Part shown: in pieces, positions 1 through 8,544 of the stretch
Position numbering within the stretch: the stretch's first letter is position 1
Layout of the letters: every line of letters starts with the position of its first letter
Origin: Leclercia adecarboxylata
Lineage (GTDB): Bacteria > Pseudomonadota > Gammaproteobacteria > Enterobacterales > Enterobacteriaceae
NCBI RefSeq assembly: GCF_006874705.1
Contig: NZ_CP035382.1
Location: 3,038,001-3,102,000 of the forward strand
DNA length: 64,000 bases
Direction: 5' to 3'
The notes under the pieces: generated by a model
Seen by the model: the letters and a program-made list of their open reading frames with translations, nothing else
Databases searched by the model: none
What the model was told of the DNA's origin: nothing
Translations under genes and position numbers: made by a program

Positions 1-33
1 GGGTGGAAAGATGTGGCATGGGAGATCTCTTCA

Positions 34-128
34 TGCCGGGTGGCGGCTTCGCCTTACCCGGCCTACAAAATATCATCGTGCGTGGAGAGGTTTTGTAGGC
101 CCGTGCAAGCGCAGCGCCGCCGGGCGAT
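34..128. repeat. REP pair (BIME)
   Basis: Two palindromic units in opposite orientation, each with a GCCGGGTGGCGG/CGCCTTACCCGGC-type stem, separated by about 25 bases. They lie just downstream of the binding-protein gene. This is the usual enterobacterial 3'-flanking REP arrangement and recurs ten more times in the window. Confidence 0.85.
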
Positions 129-157
129 GATCGCATGTACGTGGCCGACATACTGGG

Positions 158-1726
158 CTATTTCGTGACCTTATCGTACCAGACCATATCCGCATTGAGC
201 CCCTGCTGATAACCCTTCACGTTATCACGCACCACAATCTGGGTTTTGCCCTGATCGACAAACACGTACGGCGAGGTCTGCTGCAGCTGCTCCTGCATCT
301 GCTTATACAGGTCGAGGCGTTTGGCCGGATCCGGCTCGGCCACTGCCGCCAGCGTGGCTTTGTTGAGTTCCGGGATCTGCCAGCCGTTAAGCCCGGCCAC
401 GGTGCTGGATTTGCCGTCATTCCACGCGAAGGCGCTGGCGTTGGAGTGGGCGTCGAAGTAATCCGGGATCCACAGACGGATAGCGGCCTGGTGCTGTTTG
501 GCCCGCACGCGGGCATACACCTGGCTACCGGCCGCTGGCAGGAGCTCGATCTTCACGCCACCCTGGGCAAAGCTCGCCTGCATCGACTGGGCGATAGTGA
601 TAAACGGTGGTTTGTTCTCCACATCGAGGGTGAAGTGCGCGTCTTTGATACCCGCTTTCGCCAGAATCTCTTTCGCTTTGGCCGGATCAAATTTGAACGG
701 GTTATTCTCCAGAGCGCCTGGCAGGCCTACCGGCAGGAAGCTCTGGTGGACAAAGTACTGGCCTTTCAGCAGATCTTTGGTGATGCCTTCATAATCCACC
801 AGCCAGCGTGACGCTTCCCAGAAGGCCGGGTTATTCAGCAGGGGGTTGGCGCTGTTGCCAGCGTTAAACACCAGGTAGTTCTGCTCCGCAGAGGGGATGC
901 TCAGCACGGTGACGCCCGGTTTGCCGGTGAGGGCACCCACCTGGTCAGCACCGAGATCGCGGGCGACATCGGCGTCACCCTGCTCGATCAGCAGGCGACG
1001 GGAGGCCGGATCCGGCACGTTTTTGATAATAATATTTTTCAGCTTCGGCGCGCCGCCCGGCGCACTGGCGTTGGCTTCCAGCACGATGGCCTGATGCGGC
1101 TGGTAGACGCGCATTTTATACGCGCCGCTGCCTGCAGAGTGCATCTTCAGCCAGGCGTTGCCAAAGTCATCGCCTTTGACATTGGCGGTGACCAGCTTTT
1201 CATCCACGATGGAGGCAATCGGCGTGGAGAGGATATTCAGCGCAACGGCCGGACTCACGTCTGCCGTCCAGTGCAGCTGCAGCGTGTGATCATCCACCTT
1301 TTTCAGCTGGCTGGCGATGTTGCCCGGCTCCCAGCCCAGCATGTTAAGAATAAAGGCCGGGGACTTGTTCAGGGTGATGGCGCGGGTATACGAGAAGATG
1401 ACATCTTCCGCACGCAGCGGGTTGCCGGAGGCAAATTTCGCGTCCGGCTTCAGCTTGATGGTCAGGGTTTTTGCTGCCGCATCCGCCTCCCAGCTTTCGG
1501 CCAGGATCGGGGTGATTTTTTCCGGGTTATCGCGGTCAGGCTGCACCAGGCGCTGATACAGGCTGGGCACGGTCTGGATACTGGAGAGCTCGTTGGCTTC
1601 GGCCGGATCGAGGCTCACAATGTCATCCAGACCCTGAGCGACAACCAGCGTATCAGGTGGCGTAGCGGCATGGGCGGTTGCTGTCAGCGCAGCCAGCACC
1701 AGTAACGGCAGTAGTTTTTTGGTCAT
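158..1726 (-). CDS. Family 5 extracellular solute-binding protein (DppA/OppA-like)
   Basis: Periplasmic binding component of a peptide/opine/nickel-type ABC importer. It is 522 aa, the normal length for SBP family 5. The N-terminus is a Sec signal peptide (MTKKLLPLLVLAALTATAHA) with cleavage near residue 20. The mature part begins with the family's DTLVVAQGLDDIVSLDPAEA segment, and further on carries a GSGAYK motif. Start: ATG with a weak CAGGGAT Shine-Dalgarno. No permease or ATPase follows before the window edge; a REP pair lies directly downstream, so partner genes, if linked, would be outside the window. The substrate cannot be read from the sequence. Confidence 0.85.
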   Translation of the reverse strand: MTKKLLPLLVLAALTATAHAATPPDTLVVAQGLDDIVSLDPAEANELSSIQTVPSLYQRLVQPDRDNPEKITPILAESWEADAAAKTLTIKLKPDAKFASGNPLRAEDVIFSYTRAITLNKSPAFILNMLGWEPGNIASQLKKVDDHTLQLHWTADVSPAVALNILSTPIASIVDEKLVTANVKGDDFGNAWLKMHSAGSGAYKMRVYQPHQAIVLEANASAPGGAPKLKNIIIKNVPDPASRRLLIEQGDADVARDLGADQVGALTGKPGVTVLSIPSAEQNYLVFNAGNSANPLLNNPAFWEASRWLVDYEGITKDLLKGQYFVHQSFLPVGLPGALENNPFKFDPAKAKEILAKAGIKDAHFTLDVENKPPFITIAQSMQASFAQGGVKIELLPAAGSQVYARVRAKQHQAAIRLWIPDYFDAHSNASAFAWNDGKSSTVAGLNGWQIPELNKATLAAVAEPDPAKRLDLYKQMQEQLQQTSPYVFVDQGKTQIVVRDNVKGYQQGLNADMVWYDKVTK

Positions 1727-1935
1727 AACGATCCCTGAACGTCTTGTTTTTGATTGTTTTATAGACCGTTACGTTAGGGGGGCGGACAGAAATTAGGAAA
1801 GTCTTAATTCTGCTTAGCTTATTCCCGTAGCGCATAATGAATTATTTATAGTTATTAGCGGGGCCAGCGGTACCGTTATGCAGGCAATCCTGTATTGTGA
1901 AATAACAATCTATTAACAAACAAAAGGGGGAGAGC

Positions 1936-2649
1936 GTGCCGGAAATCAATATCTGGGGGCAGACCGTTAACGATCCTGTTCCCGGCTGGCAGGGGGCCAG
2001 CGTGTTGGAGCGTGGGGTACTGGAAGGGCGTTTTTGCCGTCTTGAACCGCTGGATGCGGTAGAGCATGCGGTGGATCTGTTCGAGGCGTACGCGCTGGGC
2101 GACGACAGCGACTGGACCTGGCTTGCCAGCAATCAACCTGCCAGCGTAGAAGCTACCGTCGACTGGTTGCAGGTCAAGGTGCAGGATGAGGGACTGGTGC
2201 CTTTTGCGGTGATCGATCGCCGCAGCGAGCGCGCCGTTGGGCTGGTCTGTTACATGGCAATTGAACAGCAGCTGGGCTCGGTGGAGATTGGTCATGTCAC
2301 CTGGTCGCGGAAAATGAAAAACAGCCCGCTCGGCACTGAAGCCGTCTGGCTGCTGCTGAAGTATGGCTTTGAACGGGGCTACCGTCGACTGGAGTGGAAG
2401 TGCGATTCGATGAACATTGCTTCGCGTCGGGCCGCCGAGCGGCTGGGCTTTGTCTGGGAAGGGCGGCTGCGGCAGAAACTGGTACGTAAAGGCCGCAACC
2501 GCGACAGCGATATGTTATCCATCATTGACAGCGAATGGCCGGAGCGGGACGCGGCCATTCGCGGCTGGCTGGCTGCGGATAATTTTGATGCGGAGGGACG
2601 ACAAATCAGACGCCTAGAGACGTTTCATGTGCGCCCGGAAACCGCCTGA
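1936..2649 (+). CDS. GNAT family N-acetyltransferase (RimL/RimJ-like)
   Basis: A 237-aa acyl-CoA-dependent acetyltransferase of the RimJ/RimL-type GNAT subgroup, presumably cytoplasmic. It shows the ERGVLEGRFCRLEPLD entry strand, a central beta sheet with GLVCYMAIEQQLGSVEIGHV, and the late GYRRLEWKCDSMNIASRRAA...LGFVWEGRLRQ block that in this family forms the CoA-binding half. Start: GTG at 1936, chosen because AGGGGGAGAG lies just upstream. The target (protein N-terminus, amino acid or drug) cannot be told from the sequence. It is monocistronic, with a hok/sok locus downstream. Confidence 0.82.
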   Translation: MPEINIWGQTVNDPVPGWQGASVLERGVLEGRFCRLEPLDAVEHAVDLFEAYALGDDSDWTWLASNQPASVEATVDWLQVKVQDEGLVPFAVIDRRSERAVGLVCYMAIEQQLGSVEIGHVTWSRKMKNSPLGTEAVWLLLKYGFERGYRRLEWKCDSMNIASRRAAERLGFVWEGRLRQKLVRKGRNRDSDMLSIIDSEWPERDAAIRGWLAADNFDAEGRQIRRLETFHVRPETA

Positions 2650-2687
2650 TTTCCCGGCAATCTGAACGTATTCCGAAAAGGTTATTT

Positions 2688-2707
2688 TACTGGTTAAATA
2701 TACAGTT
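2688..2707. promoter_or_regulatory. LexA-type box upstream of hok copy 1
   Basis: TACTG-N10-CAGTT, close to the LexA consensus TACTG(TA)5CAGTA. It lies about 180 bases upstream of the first hok start. E. coli hokE is a known SOS gene, so control by LexA is likely, but the exact promoter elements could not be fixed. Confidence 0.65.
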
Positions 2708-2794
2708 AAAAGGCGATTTTTTAGACGATACGGGAGTAATATAGCGGCGGGTGCCTGATGCTTTCTGAGCTCAGGCAGGCGTGGTGGGCCAGAA

Positions 2795-2872
2795 AGCAAA
2801 AGCCCCGGAGATGTTTCCATCAACCGGGGCTACCACTCCAAACCCAAACAATTTGGATGGTAGCCTCTTCTT
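2795..2872 (-). ncRNA. sok: Sok-type antisense RNA, copy 1 (approximate ends)
   Basis: On the minus strand a GCCCCGG...CCGGGGC hairpin (2802-2830) is followed by a T-rich run, a terminator placed exactly where Sok antisense RNAs end in hok loci. The RNA would be complementary to the hok leader just upstream of its Shine-Dalgarno. The 5' end is inferred from a possible TTGTTA -35 near 2895-2900; the ends are approximate. Confidence 0.55.
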
Positions 2873-2889
2873 AGCAAGGAGGCAATGAC

Positions 2890-3042
2890 ATGCTTAACAA
2901 GTACGCCTTTGCGGCGATCCTGGTACTGGGTTTAACTGTGCTGGGCGTCACGTTTCTGGTTCACGAGCAGTTATGCGAGCTGAGCTTTAAGGAGCGTGAT
3001 GTGGAAGTGAAAGCTGTTCTCGCTTACGAAACGAAGAAGTAG
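2890..3042 (+). CDS. hokE: Hok-type type I toxin (HokE-like), copy 1
   Basis: A 50-aa Hok/Gef toxin. It has an N-terminal membrane segment (residues about 6-24), the invariant Cys at 29, and the hallmark KAVLAYE motif near the C-terminus. Members depolarise the inner membrane when over-produced. Start: ATG preceded by AAGGAGG. The leader contains a stable hairpin and the antisense RNA region. In E. coli hokE lies next to entD; here about 13 kb of accessory DNA separates them. The protein differs from copy 2 at residues 14, 31 and 38 only. A terminator (3106-3140) follows. Confidence 0.9.
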   Translation: MLNKYAFAAILVLGLTVLGVTFLVHEQLCELSFKERDVEVKAVLAYETKK

Positions 3043-3105
3043 CGGTACGCGGGGAGCAATCCCCGCTTATCCGGTTGTCGGTTTGGTTCGGGCACCCGTT
3101 TTTTT

Positions 3106-3140
3106 GCCCCGTCTGGTGATGAGCCGGACGGGGCATTTTT
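3106..3140 (+). terminator. Rho-independent terminator of hok copy 1
   Basis: GCCCCGTCTGG / CCGGACGGGGC stem followed by five T's. A second hairpin (GCGGGG / CCCCGC) sits just after the hok stop codon. Confidence 0.85.
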
Positions 3141-3184
3141 ATTTATGGTAGCGGCATCCTAAACGTATTCTGAAAACGTCATTT

Positions 3185-3204
3185 TACTGGTTAAATACAC
3201 AGTT
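3185..3204. promoter_or_regulatory. LexA-type box upstream of hok copy 2
   Basis: TACTG-N10-CAGTT, the counterpart of 2688-2707 with one changed base in the spacer. Conservation of both arms in the duplicate supports a real operator. Confidence 0.62.
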
Positions 3205-3291
3205 TAATGGCGCTTTTTTCAGCGATACGAGAGTAATATTGCGGCGGGTGCCTGATGCTTTCTGAGCTCAGGCAGGTGTGGTGAGTCAGAA

Positions 3292-3369
3292 AGCAAAAGC
3301 CCCGGAGATGTTTCCATCAACCGGGGCTACCACTCCAAACCTAGACAATTTGGATGGTAGCCTCTTCTT
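3292..3369 (-). ncRNA. sok: Sok-type antisense RNA, copy 2 (approximate ends)
   Basis: Same arrangement as copy 1: minus-strand terminator hairpin GCCCCGG/CCGGGGC with a T-rich tail, complementary to the hok leader. The loop between the target stems differs slightly from copy 1 (CCTAGAC versus CCCAAAC region), so cross-inhibition between copies is likely but not certain. Confidence 0.52.
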
Positions 3370-3386
3370 AGCAAGGAGGCAATGAC

Positions 3387-3539
3387 ATGCTTAACAAGTA
3401 CGCCTTTGCGGCGATCCTGGTCCTGAGTTTAACGGTGCTGGGCGTCACGTTTCTGGTTCACGAGCAGCTATGCGAAGTGAGCTTTAAGGAGCGCGATATG
3501 GAAGTGAAAGCTGTTCTCGCTTACGAAACGAAGAAGTAG
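3387..3539 (+). CDS. hokE: Hok-type type I toxin (HokE-like), copy 2
   Basis: A 50-aa Hok/Gef toxin with the same layout as copy 1: membrane segment, Cys29 and KAVLAYE motif. Ser14, Val31 and Met38 replace Gly, Leu and Val. The Shine-Dalgarno AAGGAGG and leader are identical in the critical parts. The terminator at 3603-3637 runs into the stop codon of the converging kinase gene, so the two transcripts overlap at their 3' ends. Confidence 0.9.
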   Translation: MLNKYAFAAILVLSLTVLGVTFLVHEQLCEVSFKERDMEVKAVLAYETKK

Positions 3540-3602
3540 CGGTATGCGGGGAGCAATCCCCGCTTATCCGGTTGTCGGTTTGGTACAGGCACCCGTTTTT
3601 TT

Positions 3603-3637
3603 GCCCCGTCTGGTGATGAGCCGGACGGGGCATTTTT
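3603..3637 (+). terminator. Rho-independent terminator of hok copy 2
   Basis: Same GCCCCGTCTGG / CCGGACGGGGC stem and T-run as copy 1. Its 3' end overlaps the stop codon of the minus-strand kinase gene. Confidence 0.83.
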
Positions 3638-5135
3638 ACGTTCTTACTCGTTCAACGGTCTCCTGCCAGGCTTGCCAGCGGCTCTGCAACCGGGCGTGAC
3701 GCGCCATGTCGGGTGTAAAAGTGACATGTTCCGGCAGATACTGGCGCAGCTGCGCGGTGGTCAGGTTAAACAGCGCCTTACGGGCCAGCAGGGCGGCCCC
3801 CATCGCGGAGAGCTCCGGCACGTCGCTGCGCATCACCGGACAGCCGAGCAGGTCCGCCTGATACTGCATCAGCCAGTCGTTTTTCGTCGGCCCGCCGTCA
3901 ACCATCAATCCGTTGAGGGTAAAGCCCGGATGGACCCGCATCGCCTCAACGACGTCGGCAATCTGATAGGCGATCGATTCCAGGGCCGCGCGGATCAGGT
4001 GCGCCCGCTTCACGCCCCGGCTCAGGCCGTGGATCATGCCGCGTGCGTTTTCATCCCACCAGGGGGCGCCAAGACCGGTCAGCGCTGGAACAAAATAGAC
4101 GCCGAGGGTGGAGTCCACCGAGCGGGGCAGGGTGTTCAGCTCATGGGCCAGCTCCGCCTGCGACAGCTCACTTAAGCCGGTGCTGTCCGCCATCCATGCC
4201 ACCGCATCGCCGGTGTGCGGAATATTGCCCTCAAGGCCGTAGACCAGGGTGTCGCCATCATGCCACGCCACGGTGGTGGCCAGCGCGCTAACGTCGCAGC
4301 GGGCGGAGGAGACCGGTGCCATCACCGACGAACCGGTGCCGTAGGTCGCCTTCACGCAGCCTTCGGCACCCAGACCATGGGCAAAGAGCGCAGCGTGGGA
4401 GTCGCCAATCATCGCCATCACCGGCAGTCCGTCAGGGATCGACGGACAGCCGCAAGTGTAACCAAACAGTCCGCTGGAGGGCTTGATATCCGGTAGCGCC
4501 GCGCGCGGGATGCCAAACAGCGCCAGCATCTGCGGATCCCAGTCGGCGGTATGCAGGTTCATCAGCTGGGTGCGGGCGGCGTTGGCGTGGTCGCAGCTGA
4601 ACGACAGGCCCTGGGTCAACTGCCACAGCAGCCAGCTGTCAACGGTGCCGAGGCAGATCTCCCCCCGGGCGGCGCGCTGCGTGCCGTCGGGGGTATTATC
4701 CAGCAGCCAGCGCATTTTAGAGGCCGAGAACAGCGGGGCGATGGGCAGGCCCGTTGCCGCCTTGATCTGCGGCCCGTAGCCATTTTCCCGTAGCTGATGG
4801 CAAAAGGACGCGGTGCGGGAACACTGCCAGCTGAGCGCCGGAGCAATGGGCTTGCCGGTTGCCCGATACCAGCCCACGACGGTTTCACGCTGATTGCTGA
4901 TCGCCAGCGCGGCAACTCTCTCCGCCCCAACGGTGGCAATCGCCCGGGCCACCACCTCGAGGGAGGCCTCGACCAGCAGTTCAGCAGACTGCTCCACCCA
5001 GCCTTCGTGCGGGGTCTGGATCGCCAGCGCCCGGGAGAAGCTCGCTACCACATGACCGCTTGCGTCCAGCGCCACCGCTTTGGCGTTGGTGGTACCCTCG
5101 TCGAGGGCAATAATAATGTCCTTGCTCACCGACAT
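3636..5135 (-). CDS. FGGY-family carbohydrate kinase (glycerol-kinase-like)
   Basis: A 499-aa sugar/polyol kinase, usual length for FGGY. The N-terminal lobe has ALDEGTTNAKAV (phosphate loop), ISNQRET and WQCSRTA. The C-terminal lobe starts after MIGDSHAALF, whose Asp matches the catalytic base of GlpK, and has GTGSSVM and the late GGPTKNDW adenine-site motif. It is nearer to glycerol kinase than xylulokinase in these motifs, yet its context is not glycerol metabolism: it is the last gene after a split transketolase and a FucI-family protein (15-base gap). Probable job: phosphorylate the ketose that the transketolase then cleaves. The exact substrate is unknown. Start: ATG with GGAGG six bases upstream. 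Confidence 0.85.
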   Translation of the reverse strand: MSVSKDIIIALDEGTTNAKAVALDASGHVVASFSRALAIQTPHEGWVEQSAELLVEASLEVVARAIATVGAERVAALAISNQRETVVGWYRATGKPIAPALSWQCSRTASFCHQLRENGYGPQIKAATGLPIAPLFSASKMRWLLDNTPDGTQRAARGEICLGTVDSWLLWQLTQGLSFSCDHANAARTQLMNLHTADWDPQMLALFGIPRAALPDIKPSSGLFGYTCGCPSIPDGLPVMAMIGDSHAALFAHGLGAEGCVKATYGTGSSVMAPVSSARCDVSALATTVAWHDGDTLVYGLEGNIPHTGDAVAWMADSTGLSELSQAELAHELNTLPRSVDSTLGVYFVPALTGLGAPWWDENARGMIHGLSRGVKRAHLIRAALESIAYQIADVVEAMRVHPGFTLNGLMVDGGPTKNDWLMQYQADLLGCPVMRSDVPELSAMGAALLARKALFNLTTAQLRQYLPEHVTFTPDMARHARLQSRWQAWQETVERVRT

Positions 5136-5150
5136 TGCGGCCTCCTGCCC

Positions 5151-6569
5151 TTAACGATGGAGATAAGTTGAAACGCCGAGGTAACGGGTGAAGGCTTCAT
5201 GCAGGATCTCCGCGCTGGCAGAGTGGTTCATCGCCACGTGATGCTCAAAACCGTTGCGGCAGATCCAGTTCAGCAGGTTCTCCAGATGCGGGACCTGGAT
5301 CACCGCCCGGCAGCCCACCGTATCCAGCGGATCGTCCACCGACTGGCCCTGGCCCACGTAGGCTTTGATTTCTCCGGTCAGATCGTCGGTGCTCAGGCGG
5401 AAGTAGGTCAGCGGGCCGCTTTTCAGACGACCGTGGACCGCGCCGCAGGTGTTCTCTTTCCCGACCGTGGTACCGATGATGTCGGCGGTGCCCATGTGCG
5501 GGGATTCGAGGCTGGAGGCGGCGAAGTTACCGCAGTGGAACAGGACACATTTGTCGCGATCGTCGCCGAAGTTGTTGTTCCAGTCGGCAATGGAGGCCGG
5601 ATTCATATTGCTGCTGGCCAGGGCATACATGGAGAGGGCCCCCATCACGTCCACCTCGCAGGCGCTAGGCATCAGCTGGCCGGACATCACGCTCATGATC
5701 GAGCAGACGTTAATACCGAGGTTCTCCTGCAGGGAGGTCCAGCACTGGATGGCGGTGGTGTCGATGTCGTTGGCCACCACCCACTCGCTGATCACCACAA
5801 ACAGCTTGGCCATAGTCACCAGCTTGTCGGCCGGAATGCGGCTGGCGTCGGCGTTGTCGATCAGAATCCGGCGTTTTTCATCCACGCGGATATCGTCATC
5901 GCGCAGGGTTTTAATGCGGGTAAAGACTTCGGACAGATCGAGAGTTTCCACGGCAATGCCCAGTCTTTCCAGCAATTTCTCGCTGTAGCGCACGGTGTTA
6001 AAGCCCGCCGGACGGGCACCAATAGCCCCCACGCGCACTCCCCGCATGCTGCTCACCACGCGGCACACCTGCTCGAAGCGCTTCAGATCCTGTTCAAACA
6101 CCTCGCCGGTGAGGGCGCAGACGTGCTGGGAGGTGAGGGTAAAGGGAATGCCGTACTGACGCAGGTTGTTGCACAGGGAGATCTTGCCGCAGAAGCTGTC
6201 GCGGCGGGTCGCCAGCCCCATTTTATCGAGGTTATCTTCCTCGGCCTGCACCAGCACCGGCACGTTCAGGCCAGAAAGACGCAGGGTTTCTGCCACCGCT
6301 TTTTCATCGCCAAAGTTCGGCAGCAGCACCACCACGCCATGAATGCGATCGCGATGGGCGCGAAACAGCTCGGCGCACACTTTGGCATCCTGACGGGTTT
6401 CGACGCCGCCGAGTTCGGTCTGGCTCGGATCGAGCATCACGGTGTTGATCCCCAGGCGGCCAAACAGGGCGATCGCCTGCTCGCGTGCTTCTGCCACCAG
6501 ATAGCTCGGGAAAAACCCACGGTTGCCGATGATCACGCCCATCGTAAGTTGTTGAGGAATTCGGGACAT
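5151..6569 (-). CDS. L-fucose/L-arabinose isomerase family protein
   Basis: A 472-aa member of the FucI/AraA-related family (COG2407 type), which interconverts aldoses and ketoses with a divalent metal. It opens with GVIIGNRGFFPS, has an IGARPAGFNT hinge, an IQCWTSLQENLGINVCS segment and a C-terminal metal-site region (VLFHCGNF, HHVAMNHS). Known members include isomerases and the unrelated-in-function sulfoquinovose-type enzymes, so the substrate is uncertain. It lies between the transketolase subunits and the kinase on one transcript, which fits the order isomerase, kinase, transketolase for an aldose taken up by the nearby ribose-type ABC importer. Confidence 0.8.
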   Translation of the reverse strand: MSRIPQQLTMGVIIGNRGFFPSYLVAEAREQAIALFGRLGINTVMLDPSQTELGGVETRQDAKVCAELFRAHRDRIHGVVVLLPNFGDEKAVAETLRLSGLNVPVLVQAEEDNLDKMGLATRRDSFCGKISLCNNLRQYGIPFTLTSQHVCALTGEVFEQDLKRFEQVCRVVSSMRGVRVGAIGARPAGFNTVRYSEKLLERLGIAVETLDLSEVFTRIKTLRDDDIRVDEKRRILIDNADASRIPADKLVTMAKLFVVISEWVVANDIDTTAIQCWTSLQENLGINVCSIMSVMSGQLMPSACEVDVMGALSMYALASSNMNPASIADWNNNFGDDRDKCVLFHCGNFAASSLESPHMGTADIIGTTVGKENTCGAVHGRLKSGPLTYFRLSTDDLTGEIKAYVGQGQSVDDPLDTVGCRAVIQVPHLENLLNWICRNGFEHHVAMNHSASAEILHEAFTRYLGVSTYLHR

Positions 6570-6603
6570 TGCTTCTCTCTCCAGTAAGATGTTGTTGTTA
6601 TTT

Positions 6604-7554
6604 TCAGCAAATCTGTCGCGTCAGCATTTCCCGGGCGTGTTTCACCACCCCAGCGACATCAATCTCATGACGTGCCCGCGTTGACGCTCTGTCGGCGGCA
6701 ATCGCGTATTGTCCATCCGGGATCCCCAGACGTTTCAGCGGCACGGCGCATCCGGCCTCGGCCAGCACTTCCGCTACCAGACTGCCGACGCCGCCGTTGA
6801 CGTTATGCTCCTCGACGCTCACCACCGCCTTGCAGGGGGCGATTGCCGCCAGCAGCTGTTGGGTATCACAGGGACGAATAGATGGAACGCTGATAACAGT
6901 GGCGTCAATACCTTCTTCCGCGAGTTGTGCGGCGGCTTCCACTATTTCATGCACCGTCGATCCCATCGCCACCAGCGCCACGTCGTGGCCGGTGCGCAGG
7001 ACGTCAATCTTGCCCGGGGCAAAACGGTAGCTTTCATCGTGCAGTTCCGGCAGATTTTTGCCGTCGAGACGGATATAGACCGGGCCCACATGGTCGAGGG
7101 CGTAGTCGATGATCTGGCGGCACTCGTTCGGGCTCGACGGGGCGTAAATTTCGATATTGCCGAAGCCGCGCATAATGGCGATATCGTCGATGCTGTGGTG
7201 GGTACTGGCGAGCGGGCCGTAGCTGGCGCCGGCGTTCAGGCCGAACAGCTTCACGTTAGTGTTGTTGTAGCAGACGTCGACTTTGATCTGCTCGTTGGCA
7301 CGTGAAATCAAAAAGGGCGCGGCGTTACAGGTGACGGCGATCTTGCCGCCAATCGCCAGACCGGCAGCGGCGCCCACCAGCGTCTGCTCGGCGATGCCGA
7401 CGTTAACCAGCCGGCCCGGGAAACGCTGCATAAAGGGGGCGATTTTCGCCGTGGAGGTGGAGTCTGCCACCACCGGCACCAGGTCCACGCCGCGTTCGAC
7501 GGCGTCAATAAAGGCATTAACCATCACCGTGGCAAGGTGTTCGCTATTACTCAT
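6604..7554 (-). CDS. Transketolase, C-terminal (pyrimidine-binding) subunit
   Basis: A 316-aa C-terminal half of a split transketolase. The pyrimidine-binding domain holds the NVGIAEQ motif, whose Glu activates the TPP aminopyrimidine, and a STHHSIDDIAIMR loop. The C-terminal transketolase domain follows from about residue 190. It overlaps the N-terminal subunit gene by 8 bases, so the two are translationally coupled and presumably form an alpha2beta2 enzyme. Split transketolases in sugar operons act on unusual ketose phosphates, including apulose 4-phosphate in D-apiose pathways; whether that applies here is inference. Confidence 0.85.
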   Translation of the reverse strand: MSNSEHLATVMVNAFIDAVERGVDLVPVVADSTSTAKIAPFMQRFPGRLVNVGIAEQTLVGAAAGLAIGGKIAVTCNAAPFLISRANEQIKVDVCYNNTNVKLFGLNAGASYGPLASTHHSIDDIAIMRGFGNIEIYAPSSPNECRQIIDYALDHVGPVYIRLDGKNLPELHDESYRFAPGKIDVLRTGHDVALVAMGSTVHEIVEAAAQLAEEGIDATVISVPSIRPCDTQQLLAAIAPCKAVVSVEEHNVNGGVGSLVAEVLAEAGCAVPLKRLGIPDGQYAIAADRASTRARHEIDVAGVVKHAREMLTRQIC

Positions 7555-8377
7555 CTTTCAGTTCCTCCAGCGCCAGTTCAACTTCTTCCCCTTTCGGCAC
7601 GCGGTGGTGCCATTCAGGCCGTCCCTGAATAAATGAAATTCCCGCGCCCTTGGTGGTATGGGCAATCACCACATGCGGCTTGCCGTTGGGCTTCAGTCCT
7701 TCCAGCGTGGCGACCACATCCGCCATGTCATTGCCGTTGCAGCCGGTCACTTCCAGGCCGAAGGCTCTCCACTTCTCATCCAGCGGATCGGTGTTGAGGA
7801 TCTCTTTGGTAGAGCCCGCCAGCTGGAGGTTGTTTTTGTCATTGATAATAAAAAGGTTATCCAGCTGATAATGAGCGGCGACCAGCGCGGCTTCCCAGTT
7901 GCTGCCTTCCGCCAGCTCACCGTCGCCGGTCACCACAAACACCCGACGCTTGCTGTTGTTGCGTTTCGCGGCCAGGGCGATCCCCACCGCTACCGGCAGA
8001 CCATGTCCCAGCGCGCCGGTATTCAGCTCAATGCCAGGGGTTTTGTGTTTCACCGGGTGGCCCGGCAGGTGAGAGTCGGCATGCTGATAGGTGGAGAGCC
8101 ACTCGACGGGAATAAACCCGGCCTCGGCCAGCACGCAGTAATACCCGCCCACCGCATGGCCTTTTGACTGGATATAGATATCGCGCTCATCGCTGTCCTT
8201 CAGCTGCGGGGAGCAGTTCAGAATGCGAAAGTAGAGGGCGGTCAGCAGTTCGACCTGCGAAAGATCGGCGCCGGTATGGCCGCCCGCCGGGCTTTCGGCA
8301 TTCAGCACAATGATCCGGCGACGAATCGAACGCGCCCGGGTTTCGAGCTCCGCGACGGAGAGCGAAAACGGATTCAT
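7547..8377 (-). CDS. Transketolase, N-terminal (TPP pyrophosphate-binding) subunit
   Basis: A 276-aa N-terminal half of a split transketolase. It has KGHAVGGYY, HLPGHP and the TPP/Mg motif GDGELAEGSNWEA...NDKNN. First gene of the catabolic transcript. Start: ATG with AGGAGG seven bases upstream. Upstream lies a promoter (TAGACA-N17-TATCTT) and a palindromic operator shared with the ABC importer operon. A diverged 161-base fragment of an orthologous gene is found at 10667-10827 beyond the Hcp cassette. Confidence 0.86.
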   Translation of the reverse strand: MNPFSLSVAELETRARSIRRRIIVLNAESPAGGHTGADLSQVELLTALYFRILNCSPQLKDSDERDIYIQSKGHAVGGYYCVLAEAGFIPVEWLSTYQHADSHLPGHPVKHKTPGIELNTGALGHGLPVAVGIALAAKRNNSKRRVFVVTGDGELAEGSNWEAALVAAHYQLDNLFIINDKNNLQLAGSTKEILNTDPLDEKWRAFGLEVTGCNGNDMADVVATLEGLKPNGKPHVVIAHTTKGAGISFIQGRPEWHHRVPKGEEVELALEELKDE

Positions 8378-8475
8378 AACATACCTCCTGAATTTATAAT
8401 CTATTGTGAATAATTATTCCAGCCGGGTACGTTTTTTCCCTGTTCTCTCTGTCAGAGCAGGGATTTATGACCGCT

Positions 8476-8509
8476 TTGAATATATATTCAATGCTGATTT
8501 ATTATTCAT
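8476..8509. promoter_or_regulatory. Operator repeats of the catabolic operon
   Basis: A perfect 16-base palindrome TTGAATATATATTCAA (8476-8491) followed by GATTTATTATTCA (8497-8509). The same pair of elements in the same order and spacing occurs before the importer operon (16250-16283). Located downstream of the minus-strand -10, so binding should block transcription. Probably bound by the SorC-type regulator. Confidence 0.65.
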
Positions 8510-8515
8510 GATAGT

Positions 8516-8544
8516 AAGATATGCCCTGCTCTGGGGTTTGTCTA
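8516..8544 (-). promoter_or_regulatory. Promoter of the transketolase-isomerase-kinase operon
   Basis: Minus strand: -35 TAGACA (8539-8544), 17-base spacer, -10 TATCTT (8516-8521). The importer operon has TAGACA-N17-TATCGT with similar flanks, including the CTACGGTTT-GCAGGCAAATTT segment upstream. Confidence 0.6.

Larger units (their letters stand above)
2664..3140. repeat. Tandem duplication, unit 1 (hok/sok locus)
   Basis: A unit of about 477 bases repeated at 3161-3637 with an offset of 497. Each unit has the LexA-like box, hairpin leader, sok region, hok ORF and terminator. The copies differ by scattered substitutions, most of them in the promoter-proximal part. Confidence 0.9.
3161..3637. 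repeat. Tandem duplication, unit 2 (hok/sok locus)
   Basis: Second copy of the 2664-3140 unit. It retains every element: LexA-like box, sok region, hok ORF with intact ends, and terminator. Neither copy shows a disabling mutation. Confidence 0.9.

Noticed and set aside
34..128. Repeated GC-rich palindromes as a possible CRISPR array
   Set aside because: Units alternate in orientation, are scattered over 58 kb and have no regular spacers; they are REP elements. No cas gene is present.
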